64,000 nt of DNA from Bacteroides fragilis (GTDB lineage: Bacteria > Bacteroidota > Bacteroidia > Bacteroidales > Bacteroidaceae), in assembly GCF_002849695.1 (NCBI RefSeq), contig NZ_CP018937.1, positions 1,426,001 through 1,490,000 on the forward strand, read 5' to 3'. A model generated the notes under the pieces. That model saw only the letters and a list, made by a program, of their open reading frames with translations, ran no database searches and was not told where the DNA came from. Shown here in pieces: positions 35,230-44,272 of the stretch (its first letter is position 1; each line of letters starts with the position of its first letter). The position numbers and the translations under genes were made by a program.

Positions 35230-38001
35230 TTACTGCTTGTGTAGAGGACGGTTAAAGCGGTATTTCATCGAGATTATAAAATAACTTCCTATTTGTTGGG
35301 TGTGGTGTTCGGAAAAACCACTCGATGTCGTACTTCGGCTGTAGTTTTTCTTTTGATTCAGCATGTCTGCCCAATAGACTGATAATTCGGCCTGCTTTTT
35401 TTTCAGGAAGCGCCAGGTGATACCTGTATTCCATACTATCTGGTCGTCTTCTCCCTGCCGGATATTTGTACCATTACGAAAAGTATAGGTTGCGTCGGTT
35501 TTTAATTGTATGTTGCCGGGTAAATCGGTATAGGCATTGAATCCCAGAGAATAGTTACGGGTGTACGTATTTGTCTGCCGTAATGAATTGGAAGAGTGTT
35601 GAAAGCGCCAGTTCCCATTCAGGTCGATACTTCCCCATTTAGGGAAGTATCCCAGTCGTAAATTTGCGTTCAGTCCGGTGTTATGGGTAGTACTGTGGTC
35701 TGGTTGTTCACTTTCCCCTTCATTGATGAGACCGACATTTTGGATAAAAGATCCTCCTCCGACGGCCGAAATATTAAAACTACGGATGCGTTTCTGGTAA
35801 CGTAGTGTTCCATGGATGTTCCAGTTACCATTTATGTTTACCGGATAACTCTCTCGCCCTCCCGTTTGCCGGTTATAAGTAATGGTACGGGTCTGGCTGT
35901 TTACCTCGTTTTGCCAGTTCAATGTAGCGAATATACCTTTTCGGATGTTTTGTGCTTCCAAACGGACTGATTGGCTATATGAGGGCTTCAGGTCAGGATT
36001 GCCGCGTGTGATATTTAGCGGATCGCTATTGTCGGTCAGTGAAAGCAAGTCGGGTAGGGAAGGTTGTCGGGTATCTCCCCGATAGTTCAAGCGTATCAGA
36101 CTTTTCCCTTTTTTCCACAGAATGGTGAATGTCGGTCGGAATCCGACTGAATGCATGGTAGTATCGGCTTGCTTCAGCCCTGTCTTCTGATCCAGACTGC
36201 GTTGCTCAGGCTGAATCGATAGTCCGGTAACAATATTCCATACCCGGGTGGAGTAGTTTATATGGAAAGAGACTTCGTGTCCGAGTGTGCGACTGTGGCT
36301 TCGGTTACTAAGGCTGTCGGTATACTCGGTTTCATACTGCGGAGGCAGATAGCCGGGAGGATCTGTTGTTTCATCCGTCACACCGGATAGGTTATAAGTG
36401 TTACGGTCGCTCTGCTGTTTGCTATAGTTCAAATTGTAAGAGAGCTGCATTTGAACTTTTTTTGTAAAAGGGTGAGTGAATATCAGTCCGATATTCTGAT
36501 TCCGGTTTCCGTTAGGGCTTCGCTGATATTGATTCCGATAGAGAACCGAGTCATTCTCTAAGCTATTTTCCAATTGGTAATAGGTGGTTGACGAAATAGT
36601 GAAACTTTCATTTTTACCTTTGCTGTCACTATATTGTGCCATCAGGCTGAGGCTGCTTCCTTTTCGGTTTATTTGGCGCGTGATGTTGGCATTGAAAGTA
36701 TATTGGAGGCGCTTGTCTGTAGATAATGAATTCATTGTTATATCGTTGAGTCGCATATCATCGGGGATATTACCGATATTGCCGAAAGGGTCTGACGTTT
36801 CGAGATTGGGATTCTCGTCGAATGCGGCTTGCCGGTTGTTATTGGTGTTGTTCCCTCTGCCTGAGTTCAGATTGCCGGAGAAGCTCACAAAGGTCTTTTC
36901 GTTTATTTGCCAACGCAGGGCAAGCATAGAGTTTATGGTATGGTTTCGGTTTGTACTTTCACCGGCAGAATATTGGTATTTATTTCCTGTACTCAGGTAT
37001 TGTTCATAGTATCCGGCCGATTTATTACCGTTATTGTTATGATTATAAGTCGTATTACCATTAATGGTCAAATTTTTGCCGAATCTTTTCACAAAGTTAA
37101 GTGCTATGTTATCCTGTATATTGTCCTTGTAACTGGTTGTCATGTTACGGTTACTTGAACGAACGATCAGTGAAAGGTTCTCGCCGCCTTTTTTAAAGTA
37201 GTTACCTAATAATTCAAGGTCCTTCTTATTATAGTTGCCCAGTCCGGCTTTACCCGATGCCAGCAAAGTGCTGTTGAATTCTTTTTTGGTTTGTAGGTCT
37301 AAGACATAATTTTCTTTTCCGCTACTGACTCCTGTCGTTTTTTCCAGATCACTTTTTTTATCGTATACCTTTATTTTATTGATCAGTTCTACCGGTAAAT
37401 TTTCCAATGCCAGACTGTTATTTCCGGAAAAAAAGGCTTCACCGTTAACGTTGATTTCAGTAATGGGCAGACCATTATAGACCAGAGTTTTATCTTTGCT
37501 GTTGTATTCCAACCCGGGAATACGTTTTACGAGATCTTCCAGATAACTACCTTCCGGTGTTTTATAAGCAGACGCATTGATTATGGTAGTATCGCCTATC
37601 TGCTCTATTTCATGTACTTGTGCGGTAACTGTTACTTCATCCAGTTCGATACCCTCTTTCAGTACAATGTTTTCCAGATGAATGTCAGGAACATTTTCTG
37701 TTAACTTATGGAATACTGGTTGCATTCCTGTATAAGAAACTTTCAATAAATAGCGTTTACCTTTGTACGCAGGATACCGGAGGTCAAACTTCCCATTTGC
37801 GTTGCTTGTCGTGCCTTTAACAAGCGTAGAATCTTTTTCGTTGATGACAAGAACGCTGGCGTAAGGTAAGGACTCTTTTTCTTTTGCGTCTGCTGCCATG
37901 CTCCATATTTGTCCGCTGACTCTTTGGGACTGTTGGGCATATAGCTCAATAGCCATTCCGGAAATTAAAAGCAATAAGATACAGGTTTTACGCACGTCCA
38001 T
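35230..38001 (-). CDS. Outer-membrane beta-barrel protein (TonB-receptor-like, OMP_b-brl_3 type), 923 aa
   Basis: A large outer-membrane protein with a signal peptide (ending ELYAQQ near 23), a carboxypeptidase-regulatory-like domain (about 28-115: SGQIWSMAADAKEKESLPYASVLVI, GKFDLRYPAYKGK), a plug-like region (about 120-215: LDEVTVTAQVHEIEQIGDTTI, LEDLVKRIPGLEY, VNGEAFFSGNNSLALENLP) and a long barrel rich in Asn/Tyr ending in IISMKYRFNRPLHKQ. This plug without a classical TonB box is typical of the OMP_b-brl_3 family. It is monocistronic, separated by 217 bases from the heme-type operon it precedes on the map. Its promoter shares a phased palindrome with that operon, so iron or heme control is plausible. 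Substrate unknown. Confidence 0.82.
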   Translation of the reverse strand: MDVRKTCILLLLISGMAIELYAQQSQRVSGQIWSMAADAKEKESLPYASVLVINEKDSTLVKGTTSNANGKFDLRYPAYKGKRYLLKVSYTGMQPVFHKLTENVPDIHLENIVLKEGIELDEVTVTAQVHEIEQIGDTTIINASAYKTPEGSYLEDLVKRIPGLEYNSKDKTLVYNGLPITEINVNGEAFFSGNNSLALENLPVELINKIKVYDKKSDLEKTTGVSSGKENYVLDLQTKKEFNSTLLASGKAGLGNYNKKDLELLGNYFKKGGENLSLIVRSSNRNMTTSYKDNIQDNIALNFVKRFGKNLTINGNTTYNHNNNGNKSAGYYEQYLSTGNKYQYSAGESTNRNHTINSMLALRWQINEKTFVSFSGNLNSGRGNNTNNNRQAAFDENPNLETSDPFGNIGNIPDDMRLNDITMNSLSTDKRLQYTFNANITRQINRKGSSLSLMAQYSDSKGKNESFTISSTTYYQLENSLENDSVLYRNQYQRSPNGNRNQNIGLIFTHPFTKKVQMQLSYNLNYSKQQSDRNTYNLSGVTDETTDPPGYLPPQYETEYTDSLSNRSHSRTLGHEVSFHINYSTRVWNIVTGLSIQPEQRSLDQKTGLKQADTTMHSVGFRPTFTILWKKGKSLIRLNYRGDTRQPSLPDLLSLTDNSDPLNITRGNPDLKPSYSQSVRLEAQNIRKGIFATLNWQNEVNSQTRTITYNRQTGGRESYPVNINGNWNIHGTLRYQKRIRSFNISAVGGGSFIQNVGLINEGESEQPDHSTTHNTGLNANLRLGYFPKWGSIDLNGNWRFQHSSNSLRQTNTYTRNYSLGFNAYTDLPGNIQLKTDATYTFRNGTNIRQGEDDQIVWNTGITWRFLKKKQAELSVYWADMLNQKKNYSRSTTSSGFSEHHTQQIGSYFIISMKYRFNRPLHKQ

Positions 38002-38025
38002 TTCGTATGTTTAGTATGAATGGTT

Positions 38026-38074
38026 GCAAAATTAGCGAGTTTCAGGTTTGCGTTCAATACCTTTTATTAGGTAT
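38026..38074 (-). promoter_or_regulatory. Promoter of the beta-barrel gene with shared palindromic operator
   Basis: On the minus strand TTG (38057-38055), 20 bases, then TAATTTTGC (38034-38026). CAATACC-N8-GGTAT occupies 38055-38074, aligned to the -33 region exactly as in the heme-type operon promoter at 35062-35109. Confidence 0.75.
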
Positions 38075-38162
38075 AATAATCAGATTTATGAGTCATAATT
38101 CTCAATGTATGTAACCGGAATTATATAAAGGATGGGAGTGCAGATTATCGGATATAAAAAAA

Positions 38163-38270
38163 GGCTACTCTCACGAGCAACCAATCTTTGTTAACCTTAA
38201 ATCTAATACTATGAAAAACACATTGCAAATGTACGAATTTGGATTATATCTGCAAATTATTCGGATATAA
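38163..38270 (+). other. Hairpin plus 19-codon leader-like ORF
   Basis: GGCTACTC-TCAC-GAGCAACC (38163-38182) forms an imperfect stem-loop. It is followed by CTTAAATCTAATACT and an ATG at 38211 that opens a 19-residue frame, MKNTLQMYEFGLYLQIIRI, ending with TAA at 38270. I recall similar sequence blocks at multiple sites in Bacteroides genomes. It could be a leader peptide, a small protein or a remnant of a repeated element. It lies in the 477-base gap between the divergent genes at 38001 and 38479. Confidence 0.4.
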
Positions 38271-38433
38271 ATCTCCGTTTTGTAACGTTATTTAGCGAAT
38301 TGTTGTTTTCTGTTAACATTTGCTATGTCCTTTTTAGAACTTTCTGCCTTCTTTTTCCTGTTTCCCTCTTTTAATTAGGCGATTCCCTCCGAAGATGTAG
38401 GTTTTTTCTTTTTCCTGAGATCATTTGTTTCCC

Positions 38434-38441
38434 TACTTTTG
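38434..38441 (+). promoter_or_regulatory. -7 promoter box for the small lipoprotein gene
   Basis: TACTTTTG matches TAnnTTTG and lies 37 bases before the ATG at 38479. Confidence 0.55.
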
Positions 38442-38478
38442 TTCACATCAAACTGATATAACTAAAAAACTATACGAT

Positions 38479-38925
38479 ATGAAAACTTTAGCTTTCAAAT
38501 ATTTAAAATTGTTTCTGCTGGCAGTGGCAATGGTAAATCTTACTTCATGTGAGATAGAGATAGATGACTTTTATGACGATGATAACATTGGCGGTTCCTA
38601 TTATAACAAGTCCCTCGATCTTTGCAGTCGTACCTGGGCAGATACGTTTTATGATGCTGACGGAAACTATTGTTATCAGGAGTTGAATTTTTATCTGGAC
38701 CGTCATGGTGAAGATTATATTCGTGTGGAATATCCCAATGGACGTTATTCCGAATCGGTGTACTCTTTTACCTGGAATTGGGAAGACCGTTCTCAATATT
38801 CTCTCCGGATGGTCTATGGTCCCGGTGATGTTTCCTATCTGGATGATGTCTGGATCAGGGGGAATGTACTGAGCGGATACTTGGACGGACATGATAATTA
38901 TGTTGACTTTACAGGAGTGAGATAA
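38479..38925 (+). CDS. Small acidic lipoprotein of unknown function, 148 aa
   Basis: The ATG at 38479 gives a clean lipoprotein signal ending NLTSC (Cys24). The upstream in-frame start at 38425 would overlap the promoter box and is rejected. The mature part begins EIEIDDFYDDDN, then YYNKSLDLCSRTWADTFYDADG, LNFYLDRHGEDYIRVEYPNG and DVWIRGNVLSGYLDGHDNY. It is beta-rich and aromatic, with no family I can name; the pattern recalls small Bacteroides lipocalin-like or DUF-type lipoproteins. It has its own promoter and terminator. Confidence 0.65.
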   Translation: MKTLAFKYLKLFLLAVAMVNLTSCEIEIDDFYDDDNIGGSYYNKSLDLCSRTWADTFYDADGNYCYQELNFYLDRHGEDYIRVEYPNGRYSESVYSFTWNWEDRSQYSLRMVYGPGDVSYLDDVWIRGNVLSGYLDGHDNYVDFTGVR

Positions 38926-38952
38926 CCCGAACCTTTATTGAAATAATTGTAG

Positions 38953-38992
38953 GCGGATTGATATATTCTTGATATATGTCAATCCGCTTTTT
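38953..38992 (+). terminator. Intrinsic terminator
   Basis: GCGGATTG (38953-38960) pairs with CAATCCGC (38980-38987), with further A/T pairing of the inner ATATAT segments, followed by TTTTT. It closes the small lipoprotein gene. Confidence 0.8.
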
Positions 38993-39005
38993 CAGTGTTT
39001 TTAAA

Positions 39006-39014
39006 TACCTTTGC
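39006..39014 (+). promoter_or_regulatory. -7 promoter box for the second MATE gene
   Basis: TACCTTTGC is an exact TAnnTTTGC match, 23 bases before the ATG at 39038. Confidence 0.6.
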
Positions 39015-39037
39015 AGCCCGAAAAGGATTAAGGTAAA

Positions 39038-40390
39038 ATGACACACAGAATTCAACAGGAGAGCATAAAGAGGCGCTTGGCAAAACTGGCCGCTCCGATT
39101 TTTATTGAAACATTACTGATAATGATGCTGGGAGCGGTCGACACCATTATGCTGAGCCGCCATTCTGATAACAGTGTAGCTGCGGTCGGAGTTGTCAATC
39201 AGATTATCATGCTGACTTTCCTGGTGTTTGAAGTGATCAATTTGGGTACGTCCGTGCTCTGTTCGCAGTATCTTGGTGCGAGGCTCGAAAAGAAAGTGGT
39301 ACAGGTGGTAGGTGTGTCGTTACTTGTTAATTTATTGGTTGGAGGGATTATCAGTGTGCTTCTGTTTACGATGGCCCGCACCATTCTGCAATGGATGGGG
39401 TTGGGACCCGAACTGATGGCTGACGGTATGGATTATATGCGTATCGTGGGTGCTTTCGCCTTTTTTCAGGCCATTTCTCTTACACTTTCAGCTTCTTTAC
39501 GCAGTGCCAATAAGGCTATATATCCGATGTTGGTAACAGTGGTAATCAATATTCTTAATATCATCGGTAACTATTCGCTGATTTTTGGTAAGTTCGGTTT
39601 TCCCGAACTCGGGGTAGAAGGGGCTGCAATCTCTACTGCTTTCAGCAGGGGAGTGTCTATGGTTATTCTGTTTATTATTCTGTTCCGCAAACATATCCAT
39701 CGTTTCCCTTTGGCTTATTTCCGGCCTTTCCCTTTTGTAGAGCTGAAAAATTTGATGCGGGTTGGCCTGCCCTCCGCAGGTGAGCAACTTTCATACAGTT
39801 CATCGCAGGTAGTCATTACTTTTTTCATTAACATGCTTGGAGTTGAAGCGTTGGCTACCCGCACCTATTGTGTCAATATCATTATGTTTGTCTATTTATT
39901 CAGTATATCCATGGCACAGGGAGGTGCTATCTGTATCGGACATCTGATAGGGGAGAAGAAACCCCATGCAGCATTTCTGCTTGGGAAATATGTGATGAAG
40001 AAGTCGGTAATGATTACTTTGATTCTTTCATGTATTATTGCGGCTTCAGGCCACACTCTATTGAGTTGGCTGACTTCCAATCCCGAAATTATCCGTATGG
40101 GAGTGATTGTATTGCTGATTGATGTGGTACTTGAAATAGGCCGTCCCATTAATATTTTTGCGACGAATGCCCTGCGTGCAGCGGGTGATGTGAATTATCC
40201 TTTTTATGTCGGGTTGATTGTGATGTGGAGTGTTGCTGTCGGTGTCGGTTATTTATTTGGAATTTACTGGGCCTGGGGCATTTGCGGTATGTGGGTTGCT
40301 TTTGCTCTCGACGAGAACATTCGAGGAATTATTTTTGTCCGTCGCTGGTATGGGATGAAGTGGGTTAATAAAAGCTTTGTGAGGTCGTAA
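39038..40390 (+). CDS. MATE family efflux transporter, 450 aa
   Basis: Second MATE exporter of the window. It has about twelve membrane segments, with IKRRLAKLAAPIFIETLLIMMLGAVDTIMLSRHSDNSVAAVGV at the start and GVEGAAISTAFSRGVSMVILF in the middle. The central LRSANKAIYPMLVTVVINILNIIGNY corresponds to the usual MATE block. It is only distantly similar to the one at 26895: its N-terminal block matches the DinF/NorM-like subgroup with VDTIMLS, whereas the other has VDRIYIG. Monocistronic with its own promoter box. Substrate unknown. Confidence 0.9.
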   Translation: MTHRIQQESIKRRLAKLAAPIFIETLLIMMLGAVDTIMLSRHSDNSVAAVGVVNQIIMLTFLVFEVINLGTSVLCSQYLGARLEKKVVQVVGVSLLVNLLVGGIISVLLFTMARTILQWMGLGPELMADGMDYMRIVGAFAFFQAISLTLSASLRSANKAIYPMLVTVVINILNIIGNYSLIFGKFGFPELGVEGAAISTAFSRGVSMVILFIILFRKHIHRFPLAYFRPFPFVELKNLMRVGLPSAGEQLSYSSSQVVITFFINMLGVEALATRTYCVNIIMFVYLFSISMAQGGAICIGHLIGEKKPHAAFLLGKYVMKKSVMITLILSCIIAASGHTLLSWLTSNPEIIRMGVIVLLIDVVLEIGRPINIFATNALRAAGDVNYPFYVGLIVMWSVAVGVGYLFGIYWAWGICGMWVAFALDENIRGIIFVRRWYGMKWVNKSFVRS

Positions 40391-40398
40391 ATAGTTGC

Positions 40399-40461
40399 TA
40401 TCTTTGCGGACGCTAATGTATCCTTATGCGTTTCACGGATACATTGGCTTATGGATACATT
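40399..40461 (+). promoter_or_regulatory. Promoter and alternative hairpins in the transporter leader
   Basis: TATCTTTGC (40399-40407) is a -7 box. Immediately downstream AATGTATCC (40415-40423) can pair with either of two identical copies of GGATACATT at 40437-40445 and 40453-40461. The leader can thus form two mutually exclusive hairpins before the ATG at 40476. Confidence 0.6.
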
Positions 40462-40475
40462 GGTAAATTATTCAC

Positions 40476-42137
40476 ATGGAGTGGTTATATAGTCTCTTTA
40501 TCGAACATTCTGCTTTGCAGGCAGTTGTCGTTCTTTCCCTGATTTCCGCCATTGGGCTTGGATTGGGCAAAATTCATGTTTGTGGCATTTCACTTGGCGT
40601 TACTTTTGTCTTTTTTGCCGGCATTCTGGCCGGACATTTCGGATTGTCCATAGATCCGCAGATGCTGAACTACGCCGAGAGTTTCGGACTTATTATTTTT
40701 GTGTATGCCTTAGGGTTACAGGTTGGTCCAGGATTCTTTAGTTCATTCCGTAAGGGAGGAGTTACCCTCAATATGCTTGCTATTGCCGTGGTGATTCTGG
40801 GCACTCTTCTTACGGTTGTTTGCAGTTATACCACAGAAGTTTCATTGCCCAATATGGTTGGTATCCTGTGCGGTGCCACGACCAATACCCCGGCTTTGGG
40901 TGCAGCCCAGCAGACACTGAAACAGATGGGGCTTGAAAGCAGTACACCTGCTCTGGGATGTGCAGTGGCCTATCCTCTTGGAGTGATCGGAGTCATTCTG
41001 GCTGTTCTGTTGATCCGTAAACTGTTAGTGCGTCGTGAAGACCTTGAAGTGAAGGAGAAAGATGATGCCAACAAAACCTATATTGCCGCTTTCCAGGTAC
41101 ACAACCCCGCTATTTTTGATAAAAGCATTAAAGATATCGCTCACATGAGCTATCCCAAATTTGTTATCTCCCGCTTGTGGAGAGACGGCAATGTCAGTAT
41201 TCCCACATCCGAAAAGATCATAAAAGAGGGTGACCGCCTGTTGGTTGTTACTTCCGAAAAAGATGCGTTAGCGCTTACCGTGTTGTTTGGCGAGCAAGAG
41301 AATACGGATTGGAATAAAGAAGATATCGACTGGAATGCTATCGACAGCCAGTTGATTTCACAACGCATTGTCGTTACCCGTCCAGAGTTGAACGGGAAGA
41401 AGTTGGGAGCTCTTCGTCTTCGTAATCATTACGGAATCAATATCAGCCGTGTATACCGTTCGGGTGTGCAGTTGTTGGCTACTCCCGAACTGACATTGCA
41501 GTTGGGTGACCGCCTGACAGTAGTCGGTGAAGCAGCTGCCATTCAGAATGTGGAAAAGGTACTTGGAAATGCTGTTAAAAGCTTGAAAGAACCCAATCTT
41601 GTGGCTGTGTTTGTAGGCATTATCCTGGGATTGGCTCTGGGTGCCGTGCCGTTTTCAATTCCCGGTATCAGTACACCCATTCGCCTCGGATTGGCGGGGG
41701 GACCTATCATTGTGGGTATCCTGATCGGAACTTTCGGTCCCCGTTTGCATATGATTACTTATACCACCCGTAGTGCCAATCTGATGCTGCGTGCTTTGGG
41801 ATTGTCACTTTACCTTGCCTGCCTGGGATTGGATGCAGGTGCCCATTTCTTCGATACGGTTTTTCGTCCCGAAGGTCTTTTGTGGATCGGCCTTGGCTTC
41901 GGTCTGACCGTTGTGCCTACTGTGCTTGTGGGTTTCTTTGCTTTTAAGATTATGAAGATCGACTTTGGTAGCGTTTCCGGCATGTTATGTGGCAGTATGG
42001 CCAATCCGATGGCGCTGAACTATGCCAATGATACCATTCCCGGGGATAATCCGTCGGTAGCTTATGCTACGGTTTATCCGTTGAGTATGTTCCTCCGCGT
42101 CATTATAGCCCAGGTGTTGCTCATGTTTCTTCTGTAA
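40476..42137 (+). CDS. YidE/AspT-family transporter with two RCK-C (TrkA-C) domains, 553 aa
   Basis: Inner-membrane transporter of the aspartate:alanine exchanger type. About five N-terminal helices (residues 1-180; GICLAGILAGHFGLS-type segment, here FFAGILAGHFGLSID, then YALGLQVGPGF and LCGATTNTPALGAAQQTL) are followed by two tandem cytoplasmic TrkA-C-like domains (about 205-370; PKFVISRLWRDGNVSIPTSEKIIKEGDRLLVV and GALRLRNHYGINISRVYRSG). A second helix set closes the protein (GAVPFSIPGISTPIRLGLAGGP, LDAGAHFF, MLCGSMANPMALNYAND). The duplicated membrane blocks, each with a CG(A/S)-T/M-x-N-x-P-A motif, are a family hallmark. Substrate unknown. The leader contains competing hairpins, suggesting RNA-level control. 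Confidence 0.87.
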   Translation: MEWLYSLFIEHSALQAVVVLSLISAIGLGLGKIHVCGISLGVTFVFFAGILAGHFGLSIDPQMLNYAESFGLIIFVYALGLQVGPGFFSSFRKGGVTLNMLAIAVVILGTLLTVVCSYTTEVSLPNMVGILCGATTNTPALGAAQQTLKQMGLESSTPALGCAVAYPLGVIGVILAVLLIRKLLVRREDLEVKEKDDANKTYIAAFQVHNPAIFDKSIKDIAHMSYPKFVISRLWRDGNVSIPTSEKIIKEGDRLLVVTSEKDALALTVLFGEQENTDWNKEDIDWNAIDSQLISQRIVVTRPELNGKKLGALRLRNHYGINISRVYRSGVQLLATPELTLQLGDRLTVVGEAAAIQNVEKVLGNAVKSLKEPNLVAVFVGIILGLALGAVPFSIPGISTPIRLGLAGGPIIVGILIGTFGPRLHMITYTTRSANLMLRALGLSLYLACLGLDAGAHFFDTVFRPEGLLWIGLGFGLTVVPTVLVGFFAFKIMKIDFGSVSGMLCGSMANPMALNYANDTIPGDNPSVAYATVYPLSMFLRVIIAQVLLMFLL

Positions 42138-42186
42138 TCATTTTAGGGTGAATTTTAAAATTGTAAATCGTTAAATCGTAAATCAT

Positions 42187-44181
42187 ATGACTGCTCAAAG
42201 TAATATAACCCCCGAAAGTATCGTTGCCGATCTGCGTTATCTGCAACTGCTTTCACGCAGCTTCCCGACCATTGCCGCCGCCAGTACCGAAATTATCAAT
42301 CTTGAAGCTATTTTGAATCTCCCTAAAGGAACCGAACACTTTCTGACTGATATACATGGCGAATATGAAGCTTTCCAGCATGTGCTGAAGAACGCTTCGG
42401 GAGCCGTAAAGCGGAAAGTAAACGAGATCTTCGGCCACACTCTCCGTGAAATTGAGAAGAAAGAGCTTTGTACCCTTATTTATTATCCGGAAGAGAAACT
42501 GCAGTTGATAAAAGCTACCGAAACAGATATTGACGATTGGTATCTGATCACGCTCAATCAGCTGGTAAAGGTCTGCCAGAACGTATCATCCAAATATACC
42601 CGTTCGAAGGTTCGCAAATCATTGCCGGCCGAGTTCTCCTATATCATCCAGGAGTTACTTCACGAATCGACCATCGAGCCCAATAAACATGCTTATATCA
42701 ATGTGATTATCAGTACCATTATTTCCACTCGCCGCGCTGACGACTTTATCATTGCCATGTGTAATCTGATACAGCGTCTTACGATCGATTCACTCCATAT
42801 CGTGGGCGATATCTACGATCGTGGTCCGGGTGCCCATATCATAATGGATACTTTGTGTGATTATCACAATTTCGATATCCAATGGGGAAATCACGATATC
42901 CTATGGATGGGTGCAGCATCGGGTAATGAAGCCTGTATGGCCAATGTGATCCGTCTCTCGATGCGTTACGGCAATCTGGGGACATTGGAAGATGGGTATG
43001 GCATCAATCTTTTGCCCCTTGCCACTTTTGCGATGGATACTTATGCGGATGATCCCTGTACCATCTTTGCACCTAAGACCAACTTTGCCGATTCTACTTA
43101 TAACGAGAAGACCTTGAGGCTGATAACCCAGATGCATAAAGCTATTACCATCATTCAGTTTAAGCTGGAGGCAAACATTATTAATCGTCGTCCGGAGTTT
43201 GGAATGGGTGGTCGCAAGTTGCTTGAGAAAATCGACTTTGAACGGGGAGTATTTGTCTATGAAGGCAAAGAATATCCGTTGCGCGATACCAACTTCCCTA
43301 CGGTAGATCCTGCAGATCCTTATCGTCTGACTGATGAAGAGCAGGAATTGATAGAAAAGATACATTACTCGTTTATGAACAGCGAGAAACTCAAAAAACA
43401 CATGCGTTGCCTCTTTACCTATGGAGGTATGTATCTGGTGTGTAATTCCAATTTGCTTTATCATGCCTCTGTGCCTCTCAACGAGGATGGAAGTTTCAAG
43501 CATGTGAATATCTGCGGTAAAGAGTATTGGGGGAAGAACTTGTTGGACAAGATAGACCAATTGATTCGTACGGCTTATTTCGATGAAGATGATGAAGAAG
43601 AGAAACGCTTTGCCATGGATTATATCTGGTATCTGTGGTGCGGACCGGATGCCCCTTCGTTCGACAAAGACAAGATGGCTACGTTCGAACGTTATTTCGT
43701 TGCCGATAAGAGCCTGCATAAAGAGACGAAAGGATATTATTATGCTTTGCGTAACAAAGAAGAAATCTGTGACCGGATTCTTGAAGAATTCGGAGTGACA
43801 GGGCAGCATACTCATATCATCAACGGTCATGTGCCGGTAAAGACCATTAAAGGCGAGCAGCCGATGAAAGCCGGTGGAAAATTGCTGGTCATCGACGGTG
43901 GTTTTTCGAAAGCTTACCAGCCGGAGACCGGTATTGCCGGATACACGCTGGTATATCATTCACATGGCTTGCAGCTGGTGCAGCATGATCCTTTCCAGTC
44001 TACACAGAAAGCCATCGAAGAGGGACAGGACATTAAGTCGACTACCTTTGTCATCGAGTTCAACTCACAACGAATGATGGTGAAAGATACCGATAAGGGA
44101 AAAGAGCTCGTAACGCAAATTCTGGATTTAAAGAAGTTGTTGGTAGCATACCGGATCGGTTTGATAAAGGAGAAGGTCTGA
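42187..44181 (+). CDS. fbp: Fructose-1,6-bisphosphatase class III, 664 aa
   Basis: Gluconeogenic enzyme that hydrolyses fructose 1,6-bisphosphate in the cytoplasm, of the large metallophosphoesterase class found in Firmicutes and Bacteroidetes. Metal motifs are DIHGEYEAFQHVLKNASG (about 57-74), VGDIYDRGPGAHIIMDTL (about 210-228) and WGNHDILWMGAASGNEA (about 237-253). Later blocks are GMYLVCNSNLLYHASVPL, GHVPVKTIKGEQPMKAGGKLLVIDGGF and GYTLVYHSHGL. The length of about 650-670 is right. It is transcribed alone with a 49-base gap after the transporter gene and is followed by an 18-bp palindrome shared with the convergent gene. Confidence 0.95.
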   Translation: MTAQSNITPESIVADLRYLQLLSRSFPTIAAASTEIINLEAILNLPKGTEHFLTDIHGEYEAFQHVLKNASGAVKRKVNEIFGHTLREIEKKELCTLIYYPEEKLQLIKATETDIDDWYLITLNQLVKVCQNVSSKYTRSKVRKSLPAEFSYIIQELLHESTIEPNKHAYINVIISTIISTRRADDFIIAMCNLIQRLTIDSLHIVGDIYDRGPGAHIIMDTLCDYHNFDIQWGNHDILWMGAASGNEACMANVIRLSMRYGNLGTLEDGYGINLLPLATFAMDTYADDPCTIFAPKTNFADSTYNEKTLRLITQMHKAITIIQFKLEANIINRRPEFGMGGRKLLEKIDFERGVFVYEGKEYPLRDTNFPTVDPADPYRLTDEEQELIEKIHYSFMNSEKLKKHMRCLFTYGGMYLVCNSNLLYHASVPLNEDGSFKHVNICGKEYWGKNLLDKIDQLIRTAYFDEDDEEEKRFAMDYIWYLWCGPDAPSFDKDKMATFERYFVADKSLHKETKGYYYALRNKEEICDRILEEFGVTGQHTHIINGHVPVKTIKGEQPMKAGGKLLVIDGGFSKAYQPETGIAGYTLVYHSHGLQLVQHDPFQSTQKAIEEGQDIKSTTFVIEFNSQRMMVKDTDKGKELVTQILDLKKLLVAYRIGLIKEKV

Positions 44182-44200
44182 TCAGGTTCACCACAGAATA

Positions 44201-44254
44201 ACACAGCGTCTCACAGAGTTTATATTAAAATTATTCCTCTGTGAGACGCTGTGT
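44201..44254. terminator. Bidirectional terminator-like palindrome of the CACAGAG family
   Basis: ACACAGCGTCTCACAGAG (44201-44218) and its perfect complement (44237-44254) are separated by 18 bases. They lie between the convergent fbp and surface-repeat genes, 19 bases from each stop. It is the best preserved member of the palindrome family in the window. It lacks a long T run, so termination is inferred from placement. Confidence 0.7.
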
Positions 44255-44272
44255 CGTTTGGCTGTGAATCAA

